Below, piece after piece: positions 39,101 through 50,243 of a stretch of DNA of 64,000 nucleotides. Numbering within the stretch: the stretch's first letter is position 1; the number at the start of each line of letters is the position of its first letter. The DNA comes from Rotaria sp. Silwood1 (Eukaryota > Rotifera > Eurotatoria > Philodinida > Philodinidae), in contig CAJNOP010000024.1 of assembly GCA_905250075.1 (NCBI GenBank), positions 554,508 through 618,507 of the forward strand, read 5' to 3'. The translations under genes and the position numbers were made by a program. The notes under the pieces are model-generated. The model was given only the letters and a program-made list of their open reading frames with translations, was not told the DNA's origin and ran no database searches.

Positions 39101-39733
39101 TATTTATTTAGGCTGAAGAAAAATATCAAGCTTTACAAGATAAATATGATCTATTAGAACAAAAACTTCAATCTCAAGCTGAACTTGATTCCTCAATCAA
39201 ACAAAATGGTATTACCATACCTAATAATAATCTTAGCGGGTCTTCTTTACAAACATATTCGAACAGTCCAAATACTGATGATAAATTACATCAACTTCAA
39301 AGTGAATATGATGATCTTAAAATGGAATTAACACGAGTAATATGAAATATTTCAACACAAAAAGAAATAATGAATTAAAATGTAATTTTGTTTTTCTGTA
39401 TACAGGCTCGTCAACGTGAAAAAGTAACCGATGAACATAATACACGTTTATCAGCAACAGTTGATAAGTTACTTGCTGAATCAAATGAACGTTTGCAAAT
39501 CCAATTACGTGAACGTATGCAAACATTAGAAGAAAAAAATCATCTTGTACAAGAAAGTGAAAAACTTAAAAAACAATTAGAAGAAACACAAAATGAACGA
39601 GTGAATAATAAAAAAAAGAAATTTTCATTGTTTTTTTCTGTACTAAAATTCTTTTCTTCTAGACAAAATTACTTGAAGAAGTCGATAAACTTAAAGCTGA
39701 ACTAGAAACCGTTCGAAAAGAACTACAACGTTT

Positions 39734-39768
<35 letters not shown>

Positions 39769-42700
39769 TACAACAACAGAAAATGTAAATAATTAAAGGA
39801 TCCTGCTGGGTTGGGTAACTTACTTTGAATCCGGATACCATATACGTACATGCTCTTATAGAGTAATTTGCAGCATATCGACAGATATATAAGAAATCAA
39901 GTTTTATGAAAATTTTGATGTGCTAATGGTTGATACACTCTGGTCGTAATCCTTGAGGAAAACATATAGTACTCATCGGCATTGTGGTTCTAAAGATAAA
40001 CTTATGCAAACTTTGTTTTTAAATTCAGTTCGATACAGTTCATGATGCTCTGAAACTTTCTATAGTCAATAGTTGTCATCATTGCTTTCTTCGTACTTGA
40101 AACTGCGACCTTTTCTTATGTCTAACTTATTTCTTGACTATATGATGATGCATTGTGCTTTCACACTATCGAGCTCTATATGTTTCAGAGATAAGATATT
40201 CCCAATCAGGAGGGATCAACAATACTTAGCGGTTTTGTTAAAAGTTTTTATGTACCTGTGTTTAGTACAGCATCCCTAATGAACTGATACAGATAAATCC
40301 TTTACAAATGAAAAAAAGGTTTTTTTCACCTCTGGACCCTTGAAAGGGGGGCGGTACGACAATAAAATTGCAGGCGGGAGACCTGCTATTCTCATTATTT
40401 CTTTTTTGAAATTGTTATTCAGAGTATTCAGGTTTGGTTTTTACATGCCACTGTATAACGAGCCATAAATAACTCATATTCATTTCAAAAATAAATTTTT
40501 TTCGTATCTTCGTATCTCTCTCTCCGAGAGTCTAAAAGTCAAAAGTTTTTTTAATATTCACAACTGAATTATTTTTATCAGTTCATTACTGATGCTGTGA
40601 TGTTATTGATACATAAAAACATTTAATAGAGCCGTTAAATATTATGAGCCCCTGCTCTTGCGAAAGATCTTATCTGTACAACATATAGAGCTTGATAATG
40701 TGAAATTTTTGAGAAAGTTTCATATTACTTCTCATTTGTCCTGTGGCACAGTGTTGAACATATTAAAATATCAAATAATCCATAAATAATCTAGATCTAA
40801 GAAAAAGCATCAGTTTTAAGTATGAAGAAAGCAACGATAGAAGCTATTGATGATCGACAATTGCAGAATATCTATAACTGTATTAAATAGAGTTTAAAAA
40901 CAAACTTTGAAAAAGTTGATCTTAGGAATTACAACGTCTATGAATAAATATATATATATATTCCTCAAAGATTACGACTATTATATGAACTCACAACATA
41001 TCAAAGTCTTCATAAAACTTGATTTCTTATATACTATCCGATGCACTGTAATTTACTTTGCAAGACCACACATATGATATCTTGGTTCAAGATAAGTCAC
41101 TAAATCCAGTGGAGTCTTTAGTTGATTTGTTTGTTTTTAAATATTTCTTTTCTATTGTAGTGAATCGCTTCCAACTCAAAATCTTCCAACAAACGATTTC
41201 GTCACAAGTACAACTGATTCATTAAATCGACGATCACCATCAATACGAGTGGTTAAAACAACTCCAACTGTAACCGATCATATGTTTAAAGTATTTATTT
41301 ACATTTATTATATATGTATATATATTAAAAATATCTTTTGTTTTATTTCATTAGACATCCGAAGCTGATTGGGATACAATTGATCAAGCTCAAGTTATAA
41401 ATGATGTTCGTCTAGCATTTGAATCATCTGATGTTGAATTAACAACTGATGATGAAGATTCTTTATATCAACATCATCATCCGGTGACCGTTAATAATGG
41501 AACAATACCACCACAATCAACACATAACGATGCACAAACCTTAGCACTTGTTTTACAAGAACAACTTGATGCTATTAATAATGAAATTCGTATGATACAA
41601 GCTGAAAAAGTTGATGCTGAATTACGTGCTGAAGAACTTGAATCACGTGTTGTGGGAAATGCTGTTTATCATTTAGCTGATGATGATGATGAAGATGATA
41701 ATGATAATGATGATGATGAATTAAATCATCATCATCATAGACATCATTCACAAGGAATACCAAATGGAACTATTGGACATTATCATTCACATTTATCACA
41801 ACGTTATTTAAGAAATTCATCACCACCAACAACAGCATTAAATACAAATACAAATTATACAGGACGATTAACACCACATACACCAACAGGAAAAACATAT
41901 AAATTTAATACAGTAAAATTACAAAATTTTTACATCAAATATAAATGTTTATGAATATTTTTTGTTTTGTTTTTTAAGGCTCCACCTGGTATGTCCGCTT
42001 CAAATTTATATTCATATAATTTAACTTCAGACCCAATAGGTATTAATGTAAGTTAAACGAATAGAAAAACAGAAGAACCTTGTTTTTTTGCATGTTATTC
42101 TATTATTTATTCACATAGGAATATGATCATGCATTACATCATCAATCTCCACGTACATTTCGTAATGATTATGGACCAACAACACGTTATTTAAAATGTG
42201 AATCAAGTCCACCAATAACACCACCTCGAGTTACGACAAATATTCGAACAGCTACACCGCATCATGTTTATCATTCATCATCAAGTATTCAAAATCAGTA
42301 TAGAATAAACACAAATTCATCAAGAACAAATACACAACATATTGATGATAATACTAGGCATTATTAGTAAGTTAAAAAAAGGCTTTAGATAGCAATATCG
42401 TAAATATCAAGAATTGTCTCCTTATCCGCCTATGATCATGTTGATCCCACAGGTATAATTGACCTTTAGGACTGTAGAGTAATCAGAGATATTCTAAGGT
42501 CATCAAGACGGAGGATTATCCCACCGATGACGCGACATTCCACTCGTTCTATGTAATTAGATTTATTGTCAATTTAAGATTATTCATCATTAATTGAATA
42601 ATTCATCCTTGATAGACTATTTGCTCAAGTCTTTATTTTATATATGTCTATCCAAAATAAAATCTTAGGTAAATAGATTGTTGAAGTTATATAAACGAAG

Positions 42701-45700
42701 AAACTTATAATTTGAAAATGAATTATATTGATCTATCATTTGTCAAATAGGAAAACATTATAGGTGACTTTTAATTCTTTAGAATTTCTACTTCTTATCC
42801 ACTAGGGTCCGTTTGAACCTCTATTGATAGAATAGATATGAGACACGAAGTGATTATTAATTTATCATCGACATGTGAAGACTTAAGTACAACAAGAATA
42901 GACAAAATCTATCAAGTCTCTATTTTCAAAATGACTGAAATTATGTATTACTATGCAATATTCACATATAATTTGAATCGCTCTAATAAGAAAATAACTA
43001 TGTATATTTGATTGATGTTATCAACGTAATGAACTAACTGTCCTCGGTACAAATCTAAAAGGGCATAGTTCAATTAATATTTATAAATGCATAACATTAC
43101 AATGAATCTTATTAAATTGCGATTAATAAGCGTGTATGTGCACTTTTCAATGGTATATTAACATAAATAATAATTGAACCGTAATCGATGGATACTATCA
43201 GTATAGTCAACTAATTTTGACTAGAGCATATCTATGAGATAAGCGGTTTTTTCATTTAACATTGTGAACTTATATCAATATGATGAAACTAGCTTCAGGC
43301 TTCCGGTGCTTATGTCAAGGTTAAATCTATCTATAGGCAAATATCTATTTAAAATACCTTTTTTTGAATAAGAACATTTAGTAAAATAACTATAATTCCA
43401 ATTCTTTTACTTTGTCTTGGAACCAGATACTGTCTAAAGCCCCTCTAGAAATGCTTAATCTTTCTCTAGAAATGAGACAATCGTATAAAATATCTGCTTT
43501 TCTGTCTCAAACAAGGCTCGAGTCTCCTTACAAATTCTTTCTGGCTTCGTCGCTACCTTTTAATCTCATACAAATGTATTCATTTTAGCCCAAATCCGTC
43601 CATAGTTCAACCAACACCTTTATCTTCAATAGCTCATCAAGATTCGCCTAGTCCGATAAGTTCTCAAAATTCAACATCAGGCGATGATAATAGTTTATAT
43701 GCAAGAAGTCAACACCAACAACAGAAAAAGAAAGGTTTACGTAATTCTCTCGGACGATTATTTACACGTAAACCTGGTTCAATTGATAATAAACCAGTAC
43801 ATGAAAGTATTCATCAACCTATTTCAACTTATCAACAACATTATCCATCACCTTATGTTACTCGTGGTAAATATAAGATTTCTTTATTTTTATTTTAATA
43901 TATTAATTCTTTTTTATTCTCGATTAAGCATCATCTGTACCTACAGATAGTAGTGGACATAATGAAATGAATGAATCTACCACTGGTACATTACTTAGTG
44001 TAGGTAAAACAGAATTTGATCGACGAATAAAAAAGAAGTATGTTAAACAATTCTAATAAATAAATATTTAAAAGATTTTAATTTGCAAATAAATTTAGAC
44101 AAGAATTATTAGAAGATGCCATACAAAATAATCGTCCATTTTCAACATGGGATGGTGCAACTGTTGTTGCTTGGCTCGAAGTTAGTATTCAATTGAAATT
44201 ACTATCTACTTGAAAATATAAGGAACTCGTCTGGTTTTTCAAATAACTTTTGATACGAATATCATAGAGACCTGCGGTTTTGCACTATTCAAAAGCAAAC
44301 AACCAGGATTCTTGAAATTTGATTGATCACCAATCAACCAATTAGATAGGCTCTTGTTGGAGATTTTTGGAAACAATATTCTAAAGCTATGTTCCTTTTG
44401 TTCTGAACTTTTAATAGAACTAATCAATAGACAAAATTCTTGTTTTTTGATTAACACAAGATCAAAACTCGTAGCCTTTTTCATTTGAGAGTAATAAGTC
44501 TTTTCCTGGGACATTCGATTTCAGCCAATTGATCTGTAGTCACTCAGAAAAGCAGCTAGAAGTAGGTAATTTAATATGCACAGTGGAATAGTGATATTGA
44601 TTTTTAGATTTGAACTGATCTGACTCTGTTATCTCAGAGATCAGTTCGAACCGAAAAACCAATATCACCCGTTGGACTGCGTATGGTGAATCATCTCTAA
44701 TCAGCTATCTTTCTAAGTAATCACAAGTCAATTGGTTGGAATCGAGTTTCTCAGGAAAACGGTTATAAATCTCGAACAAGAAAAACTAGGAATATCAATC
44801 TTGTGTAAGTCGAGAGATAAGAATTTTTCCATCTGGTTCGTCAATTACTGAAAAATCAAATTTCGTTAGCCCTTGATCTTCTCTCTTGAATGATGAAAAC
44901 CGCAAGTCTCTATCATGTTCCTATTAAAGATTACTCAAAAAACAGTAGAACACATGACATTTTAAGATAATTAGTAAATATAATTTACGTATATGTATTA
45001 TTTATAGTTATGGGTTAAAATGCCAGCATGGTATGTCGCTGCATGTCGTGCAAATGTCAAATCAGGTGCAATTATGTCTGAATTAAATGAAGAAGAAATT
45101 CAACGTCAAATTGGTATTAGTAATCCTTTACATCGACTTAAACTTCGTTTAGCTATACAAGAAATATTAAATTTAACATCACCAGATGGACCACGAACAT
45201 CAGTTACTGTAAATTTCCTTTTTACAAACAAAATTTTTCTTTTGAATTATGTTTTTGTTTTAAAGTCATTAGCATTTGGTGAAATGGATCATGAATGGAT
45301 TGGAAATGAATGGCTACCAAGTCTTGGTTTACCACAATATCGATCATATTTTATGGAATGTCTTGTTGATGCACGTATGCTTGAACATTTAAATAAAAAA
45401 GATTTAAGTAAACAATTAAAAATGGTCGATAGTTTTCATCGGTAATAAATGATTTCTTTTTTTGAATTTTTATGCATTAAAAATTTGTATATTGTTTTGT
45501 TTAGAACAAGTTTTCATTATGGTATAATGGTATTAAAACGAGTTAATTATGATAAAAAAGAACTTGATCGAAGACGTGAAGAATCTTTAAATGAAAATCA
45601 AGATGTACTTATGTGGACAAATGAACGAATAATTCAATGGTTAACAACAATTAATGGATTAAAAGAATATGCTAATAACTTAATTGAAACTGGTATTCAT

Positions 45701-46341
45701 GGTGGTTTAATTGCACTTGATGAAACATTTGATCATAATACACTAGCATTAGCTTTACAAATACCCAGTCAACAAACAATGGTAAACAAAAAATATTTTT
45801 GTTTATATTATCGTGTATGTTTATTTTTAGACACGTCAAATTCTGGAAAGAGAATTTCGTTTGTTAATAGCGAATGGTACTGATCGAAAAATGGATGAAG
45901 TAAGTTCATGAATATAAGAATAGGATGAATGATTTTGGTATATTTTTCAGCTTGATAGACAGTCATAACAGACGGTAAATGAAATGATGTTGTGCTTTGT
46001 CTTGTATATCATTATAACTTTTTCTTTTCGCTTATGCCTAAAAAGTATCCAAATATTTTGCTTGTTTAATCTATCAATAAGCGAAAAGAAACATCAAAAT
46101 ATAAAAACCCATTTTTTTTTTGTCTTTATCCTAAATATTTATTTATCATAAGATGATTGTTTAATTATAAATTTTATTATTTTCTTTGTTTTTTCTTTAG
46201 AATGATCGAGCAAAATTAAAACGTCATGCATCATTATTCTCTCGAAAATCGAAATCAAAAACAATCAATGGTGAAATGATACAAACTCATGAAGTTGATT
46301 CATCAAATGTAACTCCTAATGATGAAATTCAACAATCATAA
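33163..46341 (+). CDS. PPFIA: Liprin-alpha (PPFIA family) active-zone scaffold
   Basis: Liprin-alpha binds LAR receptor phosphatases, RIM/ELKS and KIF1A and organises presynaptic active zones. I traced 22 exons that stay in phase from MICDVMPPI at 33163 (an ATG 12 nt upstream is in frame) to the TAA at 46339-46341, 1299 residues against about 1200-1250 in other animals. The N-terminal two-thirds is coiled coil, with family blocks [34 protein letters not shown] and [13 protein letters not shown] low-complexity linker follows. Three SAM domains lie at about residues 995-1230. The protein ends DEIQQS, without the PDZ ligand of vertebrate liprin-alpha. Several introns of 0.8-1.4 kb contain degenerate repeats. 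A possible second first exon lies at 35478. An AATAAA lies at 46681. Confidence 0.95.
33493..35477. promoter_or_regulatory. Liprin-alpha intron with a candidate internal promoter
   Basis: No coding exon is recognised. A GAGA-type purine tract covers 35204-35280, followed by CA-rich and TATA-rich sequence just before the ATG at 35478. This fits a second start region, but it is inferred from composition only. Confidence 0.4.
35478..36014 (+). CDS. PPFIA: Possible alternative first exon of liprin-alpha (179 codons)
   Basis: An open segment starts with ATG at 35478 and ends in phase 0 at ...LTTNK before GTTTTT. The next exon (36104, [11 protein letters not shown]) also starts in phase 0, as does the junction from the default exon at 33492. 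The segment could therefore replace the first two exons and give a 1391-residue form. It is rich in Asn, Ser, Asp and Thr, with no homology I recognise. Its 5' flank carries a purine GA tract, CA/TA repeats and a TATAAA-like site near 35386, which suggests a separate promoter. It could instead be an internal exon after 33492; that also keeps frame. Confidence 0.6.
39735..39767. repeat. (CAA)11 run coding poly-Gln in liprin-alpha
   Basis: Eleven consecutive CAA codons, then TTA CAA CAA CAG, at the end of the coiled-coil exon. Confidence 0.9.
41161..43866 (+). other. PPFIA: Liprin-alpha central low-complexity linker exons
   Basis: Exons 41161-41290, 41355-41912, 41979-42047, 42119-42366 and 43589-43866. 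The block [20 protein letters not shown] is conserved in liprin-alpha, as is [13 protein letters not shown]. Between them are Asp/His simple repeats (41677-41747) and Ser/Thr/Pro-rich segments. The intron 42367-43588 (1.2 kb) shows no recognisable content. Confidence 0.88.
41677..41747. repeat. GAT/CAT simple repeats coding Asp and His runs in liprin-alpha
   Basis: GAT-rich codons give an Asp/Asn run, followed by CAT codons for His. The frame is kept. Confidence 0.8.
43929..46341 (+). other. PPFIA: Liprin-alpha SAM-domain exons
   Basis: Exons 43929-44037, 44099-44180, 45008-45208, 45266-45441, 45505-45781, 45831-45899 and 46201-46341. SAM1 runs from [11 protein letters not shown] to [11 protein letters not shown]2 contains [18 protein letters not shown], and SAM3 contains [20 protein letters not shown]. 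These domains bind liprin-beta, CASK and LAR in other animals. The 0.8-kb intron 44181-45007 splits the first SAM domain. Confidence 0.93.
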
Positions 46342-48579
46342 ATTAATCATATTTGGCATTAAATTAACCAAAGAAAGTGTCCTTGTTCAGATGTGTGTAT
46401 TTCTTCTCATGACATCGAAAATTTCGGCATTTTTTTCTCTTGCTTGTATGTAGAGGTATGCGTGTGCAATTGTTTTTTTTTCTCATTTTCTTGTGTGTAC
46501 CCGCGCGACTATTGTCATATGTACATATAGATATCTATTTTTTGTTTTTTTTCTCTTGTTGTTGTTGTTATTGATCAACACATACACACACACACAAGCA
46601 AATATGAACTTTGTTGTGTTCTTACCCATGTGTGTTTAAAAAACAAAAAAAAGGATTTTTTTTTTGTCGAGCGGCTATGCAATAAATAACAAATTCATTC
46701 TTAATCATGTTTTTGTAAATTAATGAGTGCCGATATATAGACGATATGTAGTAGCAGTGTTCTTTCGATTTGTTTATTTCAGAAAAGAAAAATTGAGTTA
46801 AGGATCATCCACTAAAACCTACCCATTGCTCACAAATTATATGTTGTGTTTTTTTTTCGTTTTTGTGCAACTGATAGAGTCATGAATCATCATTTTAAAT
46901 GTGCAGCGATTCATTTTGTTTTTTTTTCTTTTGTATATGATATCTTTTTCTTACTCTTCTTTTTTTTTCCTGTCTATCTCAATACTCGTTTTTTTAAGTC
47001 CTTTGTCATGTTCTATTTATTATTGAACTGATTTTTTTTGTTTCTTTTTTTCTTCGTCTGTCTCCTGTCGTTTCACTTTCGATGCATGTTTGATGAATGG
47101 ATCATCTATGCAGATTGATATAGATCATGCACATCAATATTATCCTTGTGTTTTGTATGCTCCGAAAATGTGTGAAAAACGCTTCATTCTCGTTTTGTTT
47201 CTGGATATTTGTTGTATCAATTTTTGTGTGTGCGTTTTTTTTTCTATGTTGCTCTAATTGTTTTTTTTTGAGAGCATAATTTGAGTTTAAATGAAAAATC
47301 CCAGAATAACAATCTATTAAAACAAAATCTTTTGATTCCTGTCTTCTAATTCACAGATCGATTGATAAATATCATACAGTATTAATCATATCAATTCAGC
47401 ATAAACAGAAAGTTAATACAGGATCGTCAGTGTTTAGCAAACGAACAGACATCGATATGAAGATAATACGTTTTTTATAATGATAGACAACGATAGAACA
47501 CAAATATTCAATGATGAGTCATCATATGCAAAGAATAATTAAGAAATTTTGTAAGTATTCAGTGATGATGATATTTTCTTCGTAGATTTCAGTGAACAGG
47601 CACATATCATTGACAATATTATTATTGCATTTATCGATTTACGAACGATTAGATGATAAGAAATATATAAATATATATTTTGAAGATTGTTCATAACTTA
47701 TATTTAAAAAAAAGGAAAGTCAATGCCGAGAGATTGCATCAGGATGTTTACTGAAATAGTGTTTTGTACAGATTGTCAAATTAACCAAAGAAAATATTGA
47801 TGAAAACTTTTGTAATATAACAAAATCAATAATTTAACTTTATTTTTGCGAATAATCAGAGTTTTTTTCACCTGAATCGGGTCAAAATTTATGGATAAGT
47901 AAAAAAATGTATCAGATTCCGATGGCACTAGTTCGCGGTTTCTTGGAACCAAACTCATTTCTATTACCATATCATACTCAGGTTAATAGCTTTAATAGTA
48001 ATAAGACTTAAAAAGTGTTTTGTTCGATGAAAATAATTTATAATAGTGATATCAAACATATGATTATTGATTAATGGACTTTTTTCAAAGTAAATCAATA
48101 AAAATTATGAATAAATTCTTTATCATCTTCGCTTGTTGACATATTGTTATCGAATTAAATGTACACATGCGCATTTAAGATAAAAATCAAGATTGGATGA
48201 ATAGAACAATTATAAACCAACTACGATGTTCGATGCTATATCTTCAGATTTTAAATCTAGCGAGCGATGATATAAAACTTGTACCAAGCAATTATCAACA
48301 ATATAATTTAACCTAGACTTTAATTTCCTACAATGTTTTGTTTCTGTCTAATGAAGTTGAAAAGTTTTTTTTTTGTAGCATTCTTTATAAACTGAACTTG
48401 CCATGATGACTTGCATTGTCATCGTAGACTAGTTATACTACATTATACTCTAGCTTCTGCTATAAATAGATCTATAACAGCTCACAGTTGAAAGAATTGA
48501 TTCTTTTTTTAAGAACTGGTACCAGGGACCAGGTCTTTTTTTAAGAATTGGGCTTGGTGATAGAGGTGAACTGCTCACG
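46342..48579. other. Liprin-alpha 3' region and intergenic DNA
   Basis: Contains TG/CA simple repeats (about 46577-46597), poly-T tracts and an AATAAA at 46681-46686, a plausible polyadenylation signal about 340 nt after the stop. A small direct repeat (TCTTTTTTTAAGAACTGG / TCTTTTTTTAAGAATTGG) lies near 48502-48550. No gene is recognised. Confidence 0.5.
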
Positions 48580-49650
48580 CTTATGAGTACTCATAGGAGC
48601 ATGAACGTTTCTTCTGTACTTCGAATATACGAGTCAACTATAGTAAGGATAAGCATACTGTTATTCGGGTCATATGAAAGAAGGTCATGGCAGAGTTGGA
48701 ACCGGTCTGGTGCCGGACCGGACCGGTTGAGATGGTCAGACCGGCCGGTCTGCGCCTGTTTTTACCGGTTTAGAATATTTTTAGATATGCCATTCTTCTT
48801 TGATAAAACATGTCGAAAGCAAGTTTAAATGGATTTATCAATATAATCAAACAGTATTATTCAGAATTTCTCAATTTTATCTTCTTCTGTTCGTTCGTAC
48901 CTTTTTTATTTTTTAATCGAACTGTATTTCGCTTTGTGAAAAGCACAATCAAAAAAACTGTGTTACTTGAGATGAATTTCTCAATTTATCTGGCTGATGA
49001 TTGTTAGAGACTAGATTTGAGTTTGAACTGTCGTTCTGAGAGAAATATAAGGTTTTTTGGTAAAATTTAGGTGAAAAAATTCAAGATTCGTAGTTTAGCA
49101 ATCAGTTGTCGGGTAAATTGACTCTTTTTTTGCGCCAGAGAAACATCACATATTCATTTCTGAGAAACCTTAAAAGCATAAACGACTATGACATGATATT
49201 TTCTCTTAAAGCTTTCTAAAATAGAAGCAAAAAAGGAAACTAAATGGTTTTAGAGCCATTTTCTTTAACCGATCAAAATGATTTGGCAAACCGGCCGATT
49301 TTAACCGATCTGAAAAAGCGTTTGGAACCGGCCGGACCGGACCGGTTTCAATATTTCCGACCGGCTCCAACTCTAGGTCACGGATAACCGCTGATCGACC
49401 CGAACAGAAATATGTTCTGTCCTTATAATAGAAGAAAAAATCCTAATAAAATCTGATTAGCCGTTGATCGACCAATCAGAATTTAGTAGGGTTTTTTTGT
49501 ATTGTAAAACAAGTGTTGTTCGAGTTGATTAGGAGATATTAGAGGTGCTTTTTCATATGATCCGAATAACAGTATGTTTTGTCCTTAAAATACCTGACTC
49601 GCATATTCAAAGTACAGACGACGTACTCAAGCTCATGAGCATGAACTGTA
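48580..49650. mobile_element. Composite inverted-repeat element with a CCGGACCGG-rich core
   Basis: Outer arms at about 48590-48682 and 49551-49640 are inverted copies (CTGTACTTCGAATATACGAG against CTCGCATATTCAAAGTACAG; CATACTGTTATTCGG against CCGAATAACAGTATG). Inner arms at about 48686-48775 and 49260-49380 are GC-rich inverted copies built on CCGGACCGGACCGGTT. A second copy of the right end (ATATGTTCTGTCCTTATAATA) sits at 49409. No transposase is seen, so a non-autonomous DNA element is likely. Confidence 0.75.
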
Positions 49651-50243
49651 CAGCCGTACTTGGTGACGATTTTTTTCAGATGAACTTGTTTTATCAATAA
49701 TGGTAATCTAACGATTCTAGTCAGTACTTGCTCCAGTTGTTGAAAAAGAACTGATTAATCAGTGACTTAAAAAAAAAAGAAATAATCATAAGTTTCGTGA
49801 ATTTTATGTCAAAAACATTGAGAAATATGCCCGTTTTATCATCAGAAATGCCATCGTTTTTAATATTTTTGACATAAAATGAACGAAAGGTCTTTGATCG
49901 AAAACTGTCACAGATCTAGCTACAAAATCTAAAGACATCAATCGTTTTAAATACTGCATATGATTTGCTCTGAATTTTCTTTTTGCACGATCAATCTTAT
50001 AAAGGAAGTAGCTGTAATGATTTCGATTGGCTTGATTTTAACCTTTAGCGGACAAACAGCAGAGTTCATCATATAGGTCAACTGTTTTTCTCGTTTGTAT
50101 ATTTGCAATCCCGAATATCACTGTTTATGATTAGTCATTGCTGTACTATACTTGACCCTTTGTTTTATTATGCTTTTATCTTTGTACTACAAATAAAATA
50201 ATTTTAGTTTTAGATAGAAATAAATGACAACGGCTCCATCACA
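49651..50243. other. Intergenic 5' flank of the F-box gene
   Basis: No gene. Acceptor-like ATTTTAG sites end at 50207 and 50213, about 30 nt before the start codon. An upstream ATG at 50224 opens a seven-codon frame whose TGA overlaps the main ATG (ATGA at 50244). Confidence 0.45.

Larger units (their letters stand above)
33163..39784 (+). other. PPFIA: Liprin-alpha coiled-coil exons (first ten of the default form)
   Basis: Exons 33163-33306, 33376-33492, 36104-36205, 36258-36413, 36481-36555, 37511-37567, 37641-38009, 39112-39336, 39406-39600 and 39663-39784. Heptad-rich blocks include [32 protein letters not shown] and [10 protein letters not shown]. The tenth exon carries 11 consecutive CAA codons (39735-39767), a poly-Gln extension of the coiled coil. 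The long introns are 36556-37510, 38010-39111 and 39785-41160; they hold no recognisable exon. Confidence 0.9.

Noticed and set aside
39659-39841. Minus-strand ORF with a poly-Cys run
   Set aside because: It is the antisense of the CAA run in liprin-alpha.
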